Positions 1 through 9,830 of a stretch of DNA of 63,092 nucleotides are shown here, piece by piece. Below the pieces are notes generated by a model. That model was not told the DNA's origin. It worked only from the letters and a program-made list of their open reading frames with translations, and ran no database searches. Numbering within the stretch: position 1 is the first letter of the stretch; each line of letters starts with the position of its first letter. Position numbers and translations under genes: made by a program. Source of the DNA: Propionispira arboris (GTDB taxonomy: Bacteria; Bacillota; Negativicutes; Selenomonadales; Selenomonadaceae); assembly GCF_900109225.1 (NCBI RefSeq), contig NZ_FNZK01000025.1, positions 1 through 63,092 on the forward strand, written 5' to 3'.

Positions 1-37
1 AAATTATCTTTTTTGTTAAAAGAAATTGTTAGTTGTT

Positions 38-137
38 GTTTTCAAACGCAAGCGTTCGAAAACCGCACATCTGGCTTGATACATGTTGGTGAACATATAT
101 CTATTATTCTACATTGTTTAGTTTTCAAAGAACGTGT
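38..137 (-). promoter_or_regulatory. rRNA leader with boxA and hairpin
   Basis: On the minus strand TTCTTTGAAAACT (120-132) matches the boxA antitermination element of Firmicute rRNA leaders. Downstream, 38-63 forms a hairpin with GTTTTC/GAAAAC arms and an inner AACG/CGTT stem. Nothing coding is evident in 1-310. This supports the rRNA operon reading of the adjacent promoters. Confidence 0.75.
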
Positions 138-186
138 CGTTGATCTCGTAAATCAACTTCTATATAATATCTCAATCTTGATTTTT

Positions 187-282
187 TGTCAACCACTTTC
201 TGATTAACTATCCTTCAAGCTGAACCATCGCTTTGTTACTGGCGACTTGTATTATATTACATGGTTTTGTTTTGTTTGTCAA
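187..282 (-). promoter_or_regulatory. Tandem promoters of an rRNA operon
   Basis: Read on the minus strand there are two sigma-A-type promoters. The upstream one has TTGACA at 277-282 and TAATAT at 254-259, 17 bp apart. The downstream one has TTGACA at 187-192 and TATTAT at 164-169, also 17 bp apart. They face the left edge of the window. Two strong promoters followed by a boxA leader are typical of an rRNA operon, so a 16S rRNA gene should begin just beyond base 1. No 16S sequence itself is visible. Confidence 0.8.
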
Positions 283-310
283 TCTAAATTTATAAAATTT
301 TACAAATTTG

Positions 311-343
311 TAAAAATAAAACGCGAACAATGCTGTTCGCGTT
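311..343 (-). terminator. Terminator after lysS
   Basis: A 10-bp perfect stem (320-329 with 334-343) and 4-nt loop is followed on the minus strand by a T-rich tract just past the lysS stop. It also separates lysS from the rRNA promoters. Confidence 0.85.
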
Positions 344-350
344 CATTTTT

Positions 351-1844
<1,494 letters not shown>

Positions 1845-1865
1845 CTATAATCTCCTATCATAAAC

Positions 1866-2342
1866 TCACGCTCTAATTTCGACAATCTGATACTGTAATA
1901 CGCCCGCTGGTACATGCACTTCGATTGTATCACCAATTTTTTTACCAATAATGGCTTGACCAACTGGGGATTCATTCGAGATTTTCAACTCTTTTGGATC
2001 CGCTTCAGCCGAACCAACAATCGTATACACCTGATCTTCATTAAACTCTAAATCTTTAATAACAACGGTATTACCTAAAGCGACTATATCTTTATTTGTT
2101 TTATCATCTTCAATGATCTGACTATTACGAAGCATTTTTTCCAAAGTAAGAATTTCGCCTTCAATAAAAGCCTGTTCATTTTTTGCATCTTCATACTCCG
2201 AGTTTTCACTAATGTCACCAAAATCAATTGCTTGTTTAATACGTTCAGCTACTTCTATTCTACGTACACTCTTTAATTTTTCAAGTTTTTCTTCAAGTTT
2301 TTTTAAACCTGCTTCGGTCAGCATTACTTGCTTTTCAGCCAT
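1866..2342 (-). CDS. greA: Transcription elongation factor GreA
   Basis: Stimulates RNA cleavage by backtracked RNA polymerase. The 158 aa have the standard GreA layout: an N-terminal antiparallel coiled coil (about 1-75) carrying the acidic tip around [12 protein letters not shown], then an FKBP-like C-terminal domain. The ribosome-binding site is AAAGGGG. It lies 24 bp upstream of lysS on the same strand, probably as first gene of a greA-lysS operon. Confidence 0.96.
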   Translation of the reverse strand: MAEKQVMLTEAGLKKLEEKLEKLKSVRRIEVAERIKQAIDFGDISENSEYEDAKNEQAFIEGEILTLEKMLRNSQIIEDDKTNKDIVALGNTVVIKDLEFNEDQVYTIVGSAEADPKELKISNESPVGQAIIGKKIGDTIEVHVPAGVLQYQIVEIRA

Positions 2343-2366
2343 TTTACATGCGCCCCTTTATATTTA

Positions 2367-2441
2367 ATTGAAAATTGAAAGTAAAACGTTGAAAATGAAG
2401 CATATTACAGTCCATCCTGACCCTAACTTTCAATTTTCAAT
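2367..2441. repeat. 16-bp perfect inverted repeat
   Basis: ATTGAAAATTGAAAGT at 2367-2382 is the exact reverse complement of 2426-2441, with 43 bp between. A related string TTGAAAATGAA lies inside at 2389-2399. It fills most of the greA-dusB intergenic region (2343-2526). Neither arm is followed by a T tract, so it is not an obvious terminator. A second imperfect hairpin, AGTGCCAAGT/AACTTGACACT-like, lies at 2479-2502. Confidence 0.6.
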
Positions 2442-2526
2442 CATCGACTCTCAAATATCATTAAGACAATATAAATAAGTGCCAAGTTATAACTTGACAC
2501 CTCCACGTAATACAGTTTAATGATTA

Positions 2527-3540
2527 TTAAATATTATATGTTGTTTTCTTCTCTTTGTCAATTTTTTCTACGGATTCATTAAATAATAAAAGTTTCTTCA
2601 AAATTACCGTAAACTCCTCCCGATTTTCCGCTTGATTAAACAAGTTACGCAATTCAGCTGAATGTGGCAAACCTTTTGTGTACCATGTTGCATGTTTACG
2701 CATTTCTCGTGGACCAATATACTCCCCTTTATTTTCAATCAGCATATCTAAATGACGTAAAATTAAATTCATCCGTTCTTGCATCGTCGGGTCTGGCAAT
2801 TCTTGCCCCGTTTGCAGAAAATGATTTATTTTTCGAAAAATCCATGGATTTCCTTGTGCTGCCCGCCCAATCATAACCGCATCACATTGTGTTTGCTCAA
2901 AAATTTTCTTTGCATCCAAGCCAGTGCGAATATCACCGTTACCAATAACAGGAATGTTCACAACCTGTTTCACTTCAGCAATGATGTCCCAGTCCGCCAC
3001 ACCACGATAAAATTCTTCGCGTGTCCTCCCGTGTACAGCAATCGCATCCATCCCAGCTTCCTCAGCAAGTTTTGCCATTGAAACGACATTAACATGCTCA
3101 GCATCCCAGCCTTTGCGCATTTTAACCGTAACCGGCATCTTTACGGCGTGACGTACCGCCTTCATTATAGAAAATGCGAGTTTGGGATCGCACATCAGCG
3201 CCGATCCCTCCTTGTTTTTAACGATCTTAGGTGCAGGACAACCCATATTAATATCAATAATATCGGCACAACCAATGCTTTCTACATATTTTGCCGCTTC
3301 AGCAAGCCGCTTCGGCTCAGCACTAAAAAGCTGCAATGTAAGCGGATGTTCCGCTGGATTTGTTTTCAGCATTTCCAACGTATGAGCATTTCTATAATTA
3401 ATCCCCTGATCACTCACCATTTCCGAATATACCAGCCCACAGCCGAGTTCAGTTGCCAAAATACGGTAAGCCATATCCGTAACACCAGCCATCGGTGCCA
3501 AAATTAATGGATTTTTTATTTCTATGTTCCCTATTTGCAC
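2527..3540 (-). CDS. dusB: tRNA-dihydrouridine synthase (DusB family)
   Basis: Flavoenzyme that reduces uridine to dihydrouridine in tRNA. The 337 aa start with the family signature LAPMAGVTD and contain NMGCPAPK with the catalytic Cys101, in a TIM-barrel domain followed by the helical C-terminal domain. The start is GTG with AAGGAGG 12 bases upstream. That ribosome-binding site directly follows the terminator of coaX, so the gene needs read-through or a promoter within or before that terminator. In Firmicutes dusB often sits near lysS and greA, as here. Confidence 0.93.
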   Translation of the reverse strand: MQIGNIEIKNPLILAPMAGVTDMAYRILATELGCGLVYSEMVSDQGINYRNAHTLEMLKTNPAEHPLTLQLFSAEPKRLAEAAKYVESIGCADIIDINMGCPAPKIVKNKEGSALMCDPKLAFSIMKAVRHAVKMPVTVKMRKGWDAEHVNVVSMAKLAEEAGMDAIAVHGRTREEFYRGVADWDIIAEVKQVVNIPVIGNGDIRTGLDAKKIFEQTQCDAVMIGRAAQGNPWIFRKINHFLQTGQELPDPTMQERMNLILRHLDMLIENKGEYIGPREMRKHATWYTKGLPHSAELRNLFNQAENREEFTVILKKLLLFNESVEKIDKEKKTTYNI

Positions 3541-3559
3541 TTGTATTTTGAGCCTCCTT

Positions 3560-3590
3560 AAAAAAAGCGACGCGAATCAAAATTCGCGCC
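3560..3590 (-). terminator. Terminator between coaX and dusB
   Basis: On the minus strand a CGCGAAT/ATTCGCG stem (3571-3577 with 3582-3588) is followed by seven T residues (3560-3566). The dusB ribosome-binding site begins at once after the T tract. Confidence 0.75.
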
Positions 3591-3598
3591 TTTGTTTC

Positions 3599-4363
3599 TT
3601 ACATATTGCGCTCATATAAAACCCTGAGCCCGGTCAAAGTTAAAAAGTAATCATTAGTGTCGATGGTTTGTGATTCCTTCGCAATCATTTTTGCCAGACC
3701 GCCGGTTGCTACAACTTTTACGTCTCGACCCAATTCTGCTTTCATCCGACAAACAATTCCATCGATTTGTCCTACAAACCCAAAAATAATCCCCGCCTGC
3801 ATACTGGTGACTGTATTACGGCAAATAACATTTTTCGGTGTAACAAGTTCAATACGGGGTAATTTAGCTGCCCTTTGAAAAAGTGCCTCCGTAGAAATTC
3901 CAATTCCCGGTGCAATCGCCCCACCAAGATAATCGCCATTTTCATCCACAACATCAAAAGTCGTAGCCGTACCAATATCAATGACAATCAGCGGGCCTCC
4001 ATATTGTTCATACGCACCTACTGTATTAACAATACGATCTGCACCAATTTCACGTGGATTTTCATACTTCAAGCGGATGCCCGTTTTAATACCCGGACCT
4101 ACTACGAGTGGTTTAATTTTAAAATAACGTTCACACATCTTCACGAGTGGCACAACGAGTGGTGGAACAACCGAAGATATGATGATTGCATCAATGTCTT
4201 TCATATGTATCCCTTGAAACATAAATAAATTATTAATAAGCATACCATATTCATCACCGGTTTTTTGCCGATCAGTCGATATACGCCAATGCTTTAATAA
4301 TTTTTTTCCTTCATATGTACCTAAAACAATATTACTGTTCCCAATATCAAAGACTAATAGCAT
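3599..4363 (-). CDS. coaX: Type III pantothenate kinase
   Basis: Phosphorylates pantothenate, first step of coenzyme A synthesis. It has the ASKHA-type phosphate motif [11 protein letters not shown] at the N-terminus and the second motif [12 protein letters not shown] with the following GGAIAPGI typical of CoaX. I chose the ATG at 4363 (254 aa) because ATTGGAGGAAAA lies ten bases before it; an in-frame ATG 30 bp upstream has no such site and would put the Shine-Dalgarno inside the gene. It is 52 bp behind birA on the same strand, a birA-coaX pairing known from Clostridia and Bacilli. Confidence 0.95.
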   Translation of the reverse strand: MLLVFDIGNSNIVLGTYEGKKLLKHWRISTDRQKTGDEYGMLINNLFMFQGIHMKDIDAIIISSVVPPLVVPLVKMCERYFKIKPLVVGPGIKTGIRLKYENPREIGADRIVNTVGAYEQYGGPLIVIDIGTATTFDVVDENGDYLGGAIAPGIGISTEALFQRAAKLPRIELVTPKNVICRNTVTSMQAGIIFGFVGQIDGIVCRMKAELGRDVKVVATGGLAKMIAKESQTIDTNDYFLTLTGLRVLYERNM

Positions 4364-4415
4364 GATTATTTTTCCTCCAATGAAATCGATCATGTTTTCG
4401 ACGATTCAGTTTACA

Positions 4416-5390
4416 TTACCCTTTGGCTCGAATAGACACATCTCCCGCCAAGACTCTTTTAATGCCTGCTTTTGTTTTTACCAGCAAGGCTCCATCTGCA
4501 TCAATATCCATCGCAAGTCCCGCGAAAGTATCGTTGATACCAATAACATCTACGGTCTTTCCCAACGTAACGGAATATTTTTTCCATTCTTCCAATATTT
4601 TAACAAACCCTTCGGCTTGCGCTATATTATATAAAGTTTCAATTTGAAATAAAATTTCGTTAAGCAACTGAACTCTCGATATTTTCTTACCTTTTATAAT
4701 AGCCAACGACGTTGCAATGTGTTGTAATTCTAAGGGGAATTCATTTTTTTGAATGTTCACATTGATACCCATACCAATTATAATATAATTGATACAATCC
4801 ATTTCAGCATTCATCTCCGTTAAAATGCCAACAAGTTTCAGTTTATTATAGAGAATATCATTCGGCCATTTAATGCCAACCTGAATTTCTGTTATTGTTT
4901 CAATAGCCTTAACAATAGCCACAGCTGCCAATAATGTACATTTTGGTGCTTCTTGAGGTAAAAAATGAGGCCTCAATATCACCGAAAACCAAATTCCTTT
5001 TTCCGCTGGTGAATACCAGCCGCGTGCTAACCGGCCACGCCCACTAGTCTGTGCTTCACTAACTATGATTGTGCCTTCACCTGCATCTTGCTGGGCTGCA
5101 AACTTCGCTTGATTATTGGTTGATATAACTTCCTTATAATATTGAATGTCCTTGCCCAGGACTTTCGTTTTTCGTCCATTTTGTATTTCACTCGGCAAAA
5201 GCAAATCTGGCGTTTCCATCAAACAATATCCACTGCGCGAATGACTGTCAATCGCATAACCCGCCTGTTTTAATTCACGGATATGTTTCCAAACAGCTGT
5301 TCTTGATACATTCATTGTCCTGGCAATGTCTTCACCAGAAACATAAGTCCCGTTTGCCTGTCGCAGTATATCCAATATATTGGAACGCAT
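4416..5390 (-). CDS. birA: Biotin-protein ligase / biotin repressor BirA
   Basis: Attaches biotin to acceptor carboxylases and, as holo-repressor, controls biotin genes. The 324 aa have an N-terminal winged helix (residues 1-60, ARTMNVSRTAVWKHI), the biotinyl-AMP loop GRGRLARGW at 117-125, the KWPNDI active-site segment and the C-terminal SH3-like domain. The helix-turn-helix makes it the bifunctional type. No biotin operator is obvious within the window. The ribosome-binding site is AAGGAG, and a promoter (TTGATT-17-TATTAT) lies in the divergent region. Confidence 0.95.
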   Translation of the reverse strand: MRSNILDILRQANGTYVSGEDIARTMNVSRTAVWKHIRELKQAGYAIDSHSRSGYCLMETPDLLLPSEIQNGRKTKVLGKDIQYYKEVISTNNQAKFAAQQDAGEGTIIVSEAQTSGRGRLARGWYSPAEKGIWFSVILRPHFLPQEAPKCTLLAAVAIVKAIETITEIQVGIKWPNDILYNKLKLVGILTEMNAEMDCINYIIIGMGINVNIQKNEFPLELQHIATSLAIIKGKKISRVQLLNEILFQIETLYNIAQAEGFVKILEEWKKYSVTLGKTVDVIGINDTFAGLAMDIDADGALLVKTKAGIKRVLAGDVSIRAKG

Positions 5391-5443
5391 TTAATTATCT
5401 CCTTCATTTCTCTTTCTATCCTAACAGGTTAAAACCCCTCCTA

Positions 5444-5472
5444 ATAATAGCGTATCAAGCACATATAATCAA
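5444..5472 (-). promoter_or_regulatory. Promoter of birA-coaX
   Basis: Minus-strand TTGATT (5467-5472) and TATTAT (5444-5449) with a 17-bp spacer, about 55 bp before the birA start. On the other strand the response regulator gene has only a good -10 (TATACT near 5565) with no clear -35. Confidence 0.55.
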
Positions 5473-5595
5473 GTCTGAAAAATTTTATCTCTGCCACTTT
5501 TATCTTAGGCAAACCAAACATACAAAAAGTGAATATTTCTTATTTATTTCTAAGGAATATCGTATATACTAGTAAGTACATATGGAGGTGCTTTA

Positions 5596-6267
5596 ATGAA
5601 AATACTCGTCGCCGATGATGAACCAACAATTCGCGAAATCGTTGCCCTATATCTAGAAAAAGAGGGATTCACCGTCTACACAGCTGCCGATGGTGATGAA
5701 GCCATGCAAATTGAAACCACGCATCGCCCTGACTTGCTTATTTTAGATATCATGCTGCCAAAAATAAATGGATTTGAACTATGTGAATCGATTACCCGTA
5801 GTGTTCCACGCATTTTTTTAACAGCAAAATGCGCCGAACCTGATAAAATTGCCGGGTTTGCCTTGGGTGCAGATGACTATATTACAAAACCATTCAGTCC
5901 TCGTGAGGTCGTAGCTCGTGTAAAAGCAGTTCTAAGGCGCAGCGGTATGATGGAAGATGATGTCCATCTATGCAAAGCAGGTGAACTTATGATAAATGAT
6001 ATTAAAAAATCAATCATGATTGGTCAAAAAGAATTGACTTTGCCGCCAAAAGAATTTGAACTATTGTCTTTTTTTATGCGGCACCCGAAACAAACATTTT
6101 CTCGTGAACAGCTCTTAACCAATGTTTGGGGATATGATTTTGATGGAGATGACCGAACCGTTGATGCAACAATTAAAAGGCTGCGCCAAAGCCTTATATC
6201 TGCTGATTTGACATATATCCATACTATACGAGGCTTCGGATATCGGTTTGAGGTTATAAACAAATGA
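5596..6267 (+). CDS. OmpR-family response regulator
   Basis: DNA-binding output protein of a two-component system. The 223 aa have a receiver domain with acidic pocket D7/D8, phospho-acceptor D51 in LLILDIMLP, T76 and K98 in ITKPF, then a PhoB/OmpR winged helix (about 125-220, ending GFGYRFEV). The start is set by GGAGGTG. It overlaps the histidine kinase by four bases (ATGA), so the two are translationally coupled. The 11-bp-spaced direct repeat in front of the gene at 7750 is a good candidate target. The stimulus cannot be told from sequence. Confidence 0.95.
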   Translation: MKILVADDEPTIREIVALYLEKEGFTVYTAADGDEAMQIETTHRPDLLILDIMLPKINGFELCESITRSVPRIFLTAKCAEPDKIAGFALGADDYITKPFSPREVVARVKAVLRRSGMMEDDVHLCKAGELMINDIKKSIMIGQKELTLPPKEFELLSFFMRHPKQTFSREQLLTNVWGYDFDGDDRTVDATIKRLRQSLISADLTYIHTIRGFGYRFEVINK

Positions 6268-7658
6268 TTCGATCACTTTTTGGTAAAATATTGACATCTC
6301 ATATTGTTGTACTGGTCTTACTGACTGCCAGCATTGGCATTTCTTTATCGCATTTAGTCACAAATTATTTGGTCGAGGCAAAAAAAGCGGAACTGATTCG
6401 TGTTGGTATATCGACCACACGCTTCTTGAATGCTGTAACACAAGACCAATTATATTCTCCCTCACTTTTAGAAAATTTAAGTGATTTTTCTGGTACAACC
6501 ATGTGGATCATTGATCAGGAAAATCATACCCGTTCTGGTAAAGCACCAAAAATCTGGCAGCATCATATGCAAGTACAAAATGATCCAGCCGAAAATTTAT
6601 TCAATGGTGAAGTAACCTCTCGCCTCTACAGTGCTAATGATGACGATGATCCAGCCATCGTTGTATCAATTCCCTTTCCACAAAACCCTTCCATCGTTCT
6701 CATGATCCATACCCCCATCACCGGTATAGCAAAAACTTCTGCGGCCATTGAACAACTTCTGCTCTATACAATCTTAGGTTCAATTCTGCTTGCGGGAATC
6801 TTTGCCTTCATCTTATCACGCAATCTGACAAAACCAATTAGTAACATCAGTCATGCTGCAGAAAAGTTTACAGCGGGAAACTATAAAAGTCGTACAACTG
6901 CCATCGGACAAGACGAGATTGGCAGACTTGGTTTCACCTTTAATGAAATGGCTGCTGCGCTAGAGCGCATTGAACAAGAACGGCAAGAATTTTTTTCCGA
7001 TATTACACATGAATTAAAAACACCGCTCGCTACCATTCAGGCTGTAACTGAAAGTCTTTTAGACGGTGTTGTCACAGAAAAAACGAAACAAGCCTGTTAT
7101 CTAAAAACGACACTTGATGAATGTCATCAGATGAATTCTTTGATCAGTGAATTATTAAATCTGGCCAGAATTGAATCTGGCCAAATGCATTTTCAATATC
7201 AAAATTTAAACCTTGGCGAGTTTATCGAAAAACAAAAAGGTAAATTCCAGCCAATGTCTGCCGAAAAAAATCAGCAGCTAATTTTTTCTGTATCGCCAAA
7301 ACTTGTATTCGTAAAAACAGATCCACTGCGAATCGAACAAATTCTCAGCAACTTAATTAGTAATGCATTGCGACATTCCCCTGACGGAAATAAAATTTTC
7401 ATTCAATTTGAACGTGATAAAACAAGCTTCATTCTATCCGTTACGGATTCAGGTGAAGGTATCCCCCAAAAAGATCTGCCTTATCTTTGGGATCGTTTTT
7501 ATCGTGTCGATAAAGCTCGATCTCGCAACAAAGGCGGTACCGGCCTTGGACTGGCGATTACGAAAAAACTCGTCGAAGGAATGCATGGCAATATTTCTGT
7601 TTCCAGTATTCCCAATGAAAAAACCATTTTTAAAGTAATATTCCCCAAAACATTTTAA
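6264..7658 (+). CDS. Membrane sensor histidine kinase
   Basis: The 464 aa show a transmembrane helix at about 10-32, an extracytoplasmic sensor of about 130 aa, a second helix at about 163-185, a HAMP linker (FILSRNLTKPI onward), the phospho-acceptor H249 in DITHELKTP, and an HATPase domain with N box (NLISNALRHS), G1 (DSGEGIP) and G2 (GGTGLGLAI) motifs. It is the partner of the overlapping OmpR-family regulator. The loop resembles no sensor domain I can name, so the signal is unknown. Confidence 0.95.
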   Translation: MIRSLFGKILTSHIVVLVLLTASIGISLSHLVTNYLVEAKKAELIRVGISTTRFLNAVTQDQLYSPSLLENLSDFSGTTMWIIDQENHTRSGKAPKIWQHHMQVQNDPAENLFNGEVTSRLYSANDDDDPAIVVSIPFPQNPSIVLMIHTPITGIAKTSAAIEQLLLYTILGSILLAGIFAFILSRNLTKPISNISHAAEKFTAGNYKSRTTAIGQDEIGRLGFTFNEMAAALERIEQERQEFFSDITHELKTPLATIQAVTESLLDGVVTEKTKQACYLKTTLDECHQMNSLISELLNLARIESGQMHFQYQNLNLGEFIEKQKGKFQPMSAEKNQQLIFSVSPKLVFVKTDPLRIEQILSNLISNALRHSPDGNKIFIQFERDKTSFILSVTDSGEGIPQKDLPYLWDRFYRVDKARSRNKGGTGLGLAITKKLVEGMHGNISVSSIPNEKTIFKVIFPKTF

Positions 7659-7660
7659 TC

Positions 7661-7680
7661 TCTTGTCATGATCTTGTCAT
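7661..7680 (+). promoter_or_regulatory. Putative response-regulator direct repeat
   Basis: TCTTGTCAT occurs at 7661-7669 and again at 7672-7680, an 11-bp period, which is the helical spacing used by tandem OmpR-family dimers. The second copy contains TTGTCA (7674-7679), which with TATATT at 7696-7701 (16-bp spacer) makes the promoter of the following gene. The site therefore overlaps the -35 region. Confidence 0.6.
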
Positions 7681-7749
7681 TTAAAAAGTATATACTATAT
7701 TAAAGAACAGTTCTTCCTTGAGAAGTAAAACAAATTTGGAGGCTATTTT

Positions 7750-8505
7750 ATGAATTTACTATCAAAAAGCAATAAAAAGAAAACTCTCATCCTTGCTCTC
7801 ACCGGTGCTTTTGCCATTACAGGTATTGGTACAACCTATTTAAACCAAACTGCATTTGCCGCAACAGCTGATACCACGCAACAAGATCAAGGACAGATGC
7901 ATCGTGAGCATAAAGCAACGTCAAAAGTCATGACGGATGAAATGGCGCAGCAGTTTGCGACAACTTTTAATGTAGATAAAAAAGTCCTGCTTGATTATCA
8001 AGCCAAGGGTTATACAATGCGCGATTTTCATCAGGCCGCATTGATTGCTTCAGCTGGCAACAAATCCTTCACTGAGGTCATGAATGCAAAAACAGCAACA
8101 AATAGCTGGAAAGATGTTATGGATTCATTTTCCATAACAAATGAACAACTTCAACAAGCTGCACAAGCATTTATGAGCAAACAAATGTCAACCATGCTGC
8201 AAATTGATGAAAGCACCGTTAATGGTCTTTTAAAAGACGGATACCAACCAAATGATATCGTGATGGCTTCTGTTTTATCAAAACAATCTTCAAAAACCAT
8301 TTCAACTGTTCTTAACATGAAAAAGATCAATAACACTTGGAAAGATGTCGCCACCTCATTGGGCATTGATGAAGCAACCTTTAACCAATGCATGACTGAT
8401 TTGAAAAGCAAAATGCCAAAAAGCCCCGGTATGCATCGCGGTATGGGAAACCACGAAGCAGCTCCAGCGATGCAGGAAGACACTACACCGACTGAAGCAG
8501 AATAA
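7750..8505 (+). CDS. Secreted protein with duplicated helical domain
   Basis: I do not recognise a named family. The 251 aa start with a signal peptide (KSNKKK, a hydrophobic stretch, and AFA-AT cleavage near residue 37). The mature part holds two similar units, about 66-130 and 144-208, each with a GY segment, a stretch of small residues and a shared WKDV core (W120 and W197) followed by a serine and an I-T/I-D pair. The tail is Met/His/Pro/Glu-rich (about 212-251). It directly follows the two-component genes, has its own promoter with an OmpR-type direct repeat, and is likely a target or accessory of that system, acting outside the cytoplasmic membrane. The metal-binding look of the Met/His tail is only a hint. 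Confidence 0.8.
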   Translation: MNLLSKSNKKKTLILALTGAFAITGIGTTYLNQTAFAATADTTQQDQGQMHREHKATSKVMTDEMAQQFATTFNVDKKVLLDYQAKGYTMRDFHQAALIASAGNKSFTEVMNAKTATNSWKDVMDSFSITNEQLQQAAQAFMSKQMSTMLQIDESTVNGLLKDGYQPNDIVMASVLSKQSSKTISTVLNMKKINNTWKDVATSLGIDEATFNQCMTDLKSKMPKSPGMHRGMGNHEAAPAMQEDTTPTEAE

Positions 8506-8526
8506 CGCCAAATATTTTAACGCCAA

Positions 8527-8565
8527 AAACAGGGTATCTCCAAATTGGGGATACCCTGTTTTTTA
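8527..8565. terminator. Bidirectional terminator between convergent genes
   Basis: A long stem AACAGGGTATC/GATACCCTGTT closes around a CC/GG-flanked loop. It has T runs on both strands and sits between the secreted-protein gene and the asparaginase gene. Confidence 0.85.
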
Positions 8566-8569
8566 TGCT

Positions 8570-9565
8570 TTAAAAAACTGTTTCAATAACACCAATTTGA
8601 TCACCACGATGGTTTCGCAAAACTGGCGGGAATTTTTCTAACAATTGTTCATGTTCTGCCTTTGTAATCAAATCTAAACGTTTTAAAATACCAATCACCG
8701 CTGGATTAATTGCCCGATAACTGCCATCTTCAATTTTAAAGGTAATACCAATCCCTGCTTCAACAGATGCCAAACAATACACAGCATCGGCACCAATCTT
8801 GGCAATGATACGGCCTTTGGTAATTTGGGATACCAGCAGATCTATACGTCCCGTTCCTGCGACGATTTCTGGATAAGCAATCATTGCATCACGTATCTTT
8901 CGTATCGCCGCCTCATCCTCACCCCATTGGCCTTTTTGTGGTACAGCGAGTCGAGCATAGGCTAAAGCCATATTATAAATTGGTAAATAAAAAACAGGTA
9001 CACCACAACCGTCAATACCAATTTCCAATTCACCTTCAGGAATTTTTGCAGCTTTCGCTACCGATTGATGCATAATCTGCTGCACTGGATGCTCTGGTTT
9101 TGTATACCCTTCAATAGAAACCCCGATCATTCGGCACAACGCCAGCATACTGGAATGTTTGCCAGAACAAGGATTGTGTACGGGTTCTGGTTTTTGATGA
9201 TTTTCTGTCAATACTTTGGCGGCCTTGCTGCTCATCGGCCGGGCTGGCCCACATTCTAATGCCGTCAACGGAAGTTTCAGTTTTCCTAAGATTGACTCAA
9301 TCAATTCAACATGCATCGGCTCACCACTATGCGATGACACTAAAATAGCCAGTTCCTTCTGCGTAATGCCAAACTTTTCCAAACCACCTTGACGTACAAA
9401 AGGCAAAGCTTGAAATGGCTTTGCCGCACTGCGCCAAAACATATTTCGCTGCGCATCCCCTATCGAATCAACAATGTTCCCTTTTATATCTACTGCAACA
9501 ATATCACCACGATGTATATCTTCGATCTTGCCGCCACGCGTATAATGTAATAGAATTTCACTCAT
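8570..9565 (-). CDS. Asparaginase II family, ReAV (class 3) type
   Basis: Probable L-asparagine hydrolase of the Pfam Asparaginase_II family, unrelated to the classical bacterial enzymes. In the Rhizobium etli enzyme the catalytic Ser-Lys pairs and a Cys-Lys-Cys zinc site are known. This 331-aa protein keeps the pattern at nearly the same positions: S46 and K49 in FWRSAAKP, SSHSGE at 77-82, C133 and K136 in NPCSGKH, and C187 in GCGVP. It is cytoplasmic, with no signal peptide. It stands alone, convergent with the secreted-protein gene and separated from ftsH by a repeat element. A second asparaginase of a different family is at 61426. Confidence 0.88.
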   Translation of the reverse strand: MSEILLHYTRGGKIEDIHRGDIVAVDIKGNIVDSIGDAQRNMFWRSAAKPFQALPFVRQGGLEKFGITQKELAILVSSHSGEPMHVELIESILGKLKLPLTALECGPARPMSSKAAKVLTENHQKPEPVHNPCSGKHSSMLALCRMIGVSIEGYTKPEHPVQQIMHQSVAKAAKIPEGELEIGIDGCGVPVFYLPIYNMALAYARLAVPQKGQWGEDEAAIRKIRDAMIAYPEIVAGTGRIDLLVSQITKGRIIAKIGADAVYCLASVEAGIGITFKIEDGSYRAINPAVIGILKRLDLITKAEHEQLLEKFPPVLRNHRGDQIGVIETVF

Positions 9566-9604
9566 TTGTATTCATCTCTCTTTTCCTAAAATAAAATTAC
9601 AGTT

Positions 9605-9756
9605 TATATAAAATTTGCATTAAATATTTTATATGGCAATCGCCAGGAATTGAGTATAGGGTTGAGTGGCGTTACGTAGGAAGCAAACGATCTCTATACT
9701 CAATTTCTGGCAGCCTAATAGTATAGCTGTTATTTCTTTAATGCATTATATATAGT
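9605..9756. repeat. Palindromic repeat element, copy 1 (with core)
   Basis: Intergenic element of about 150 bp with inverted ends (TTGCATTAAA near 9615 and TTTAATGCA near 9738). Inside is a hairpin with a 12-bp perfect stem (AATTGAGTATAG 9648-9659 with 9694-9705) extended by CCAG/CTGG, and a loop containing TTACGTAGGAAGCAA. GGCA repeats at 9635-9638 and 9709-9712 bracket this 74-bp core. Related copies lie at 40104-40178 and 56689-56826. It looks like a MITE-type or REP-like element; no transposase is present in the window. Confidence 0.8.
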
Positions 9757-9772
9757 ATAACGCTTTAAAGAT

Positions 9773-9808
9773 AAAAAAAGAAAGTGCTTTTCAGCACTTT
9801 CTTTTTTA
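9773..9808 (-). terminator. Terminator after ftsH
   Basis: AAAGTGCT (9781-9788) pairs with AGCACTTT (9793-9800), flanked by A7 and T6 runs, just past the ftsH stop on the minus strand. Confidence 0.85.
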
Positions 9809-9830
9809 TTGGCGAACATAAATTACTTAC

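Noticed and set aside
13-207. An open frame of 64 codons at the left edge
   Set aside because: It lies over the rRNA promoters and boxA leader, has no ribosome-binding site and shows no protein-like composition.
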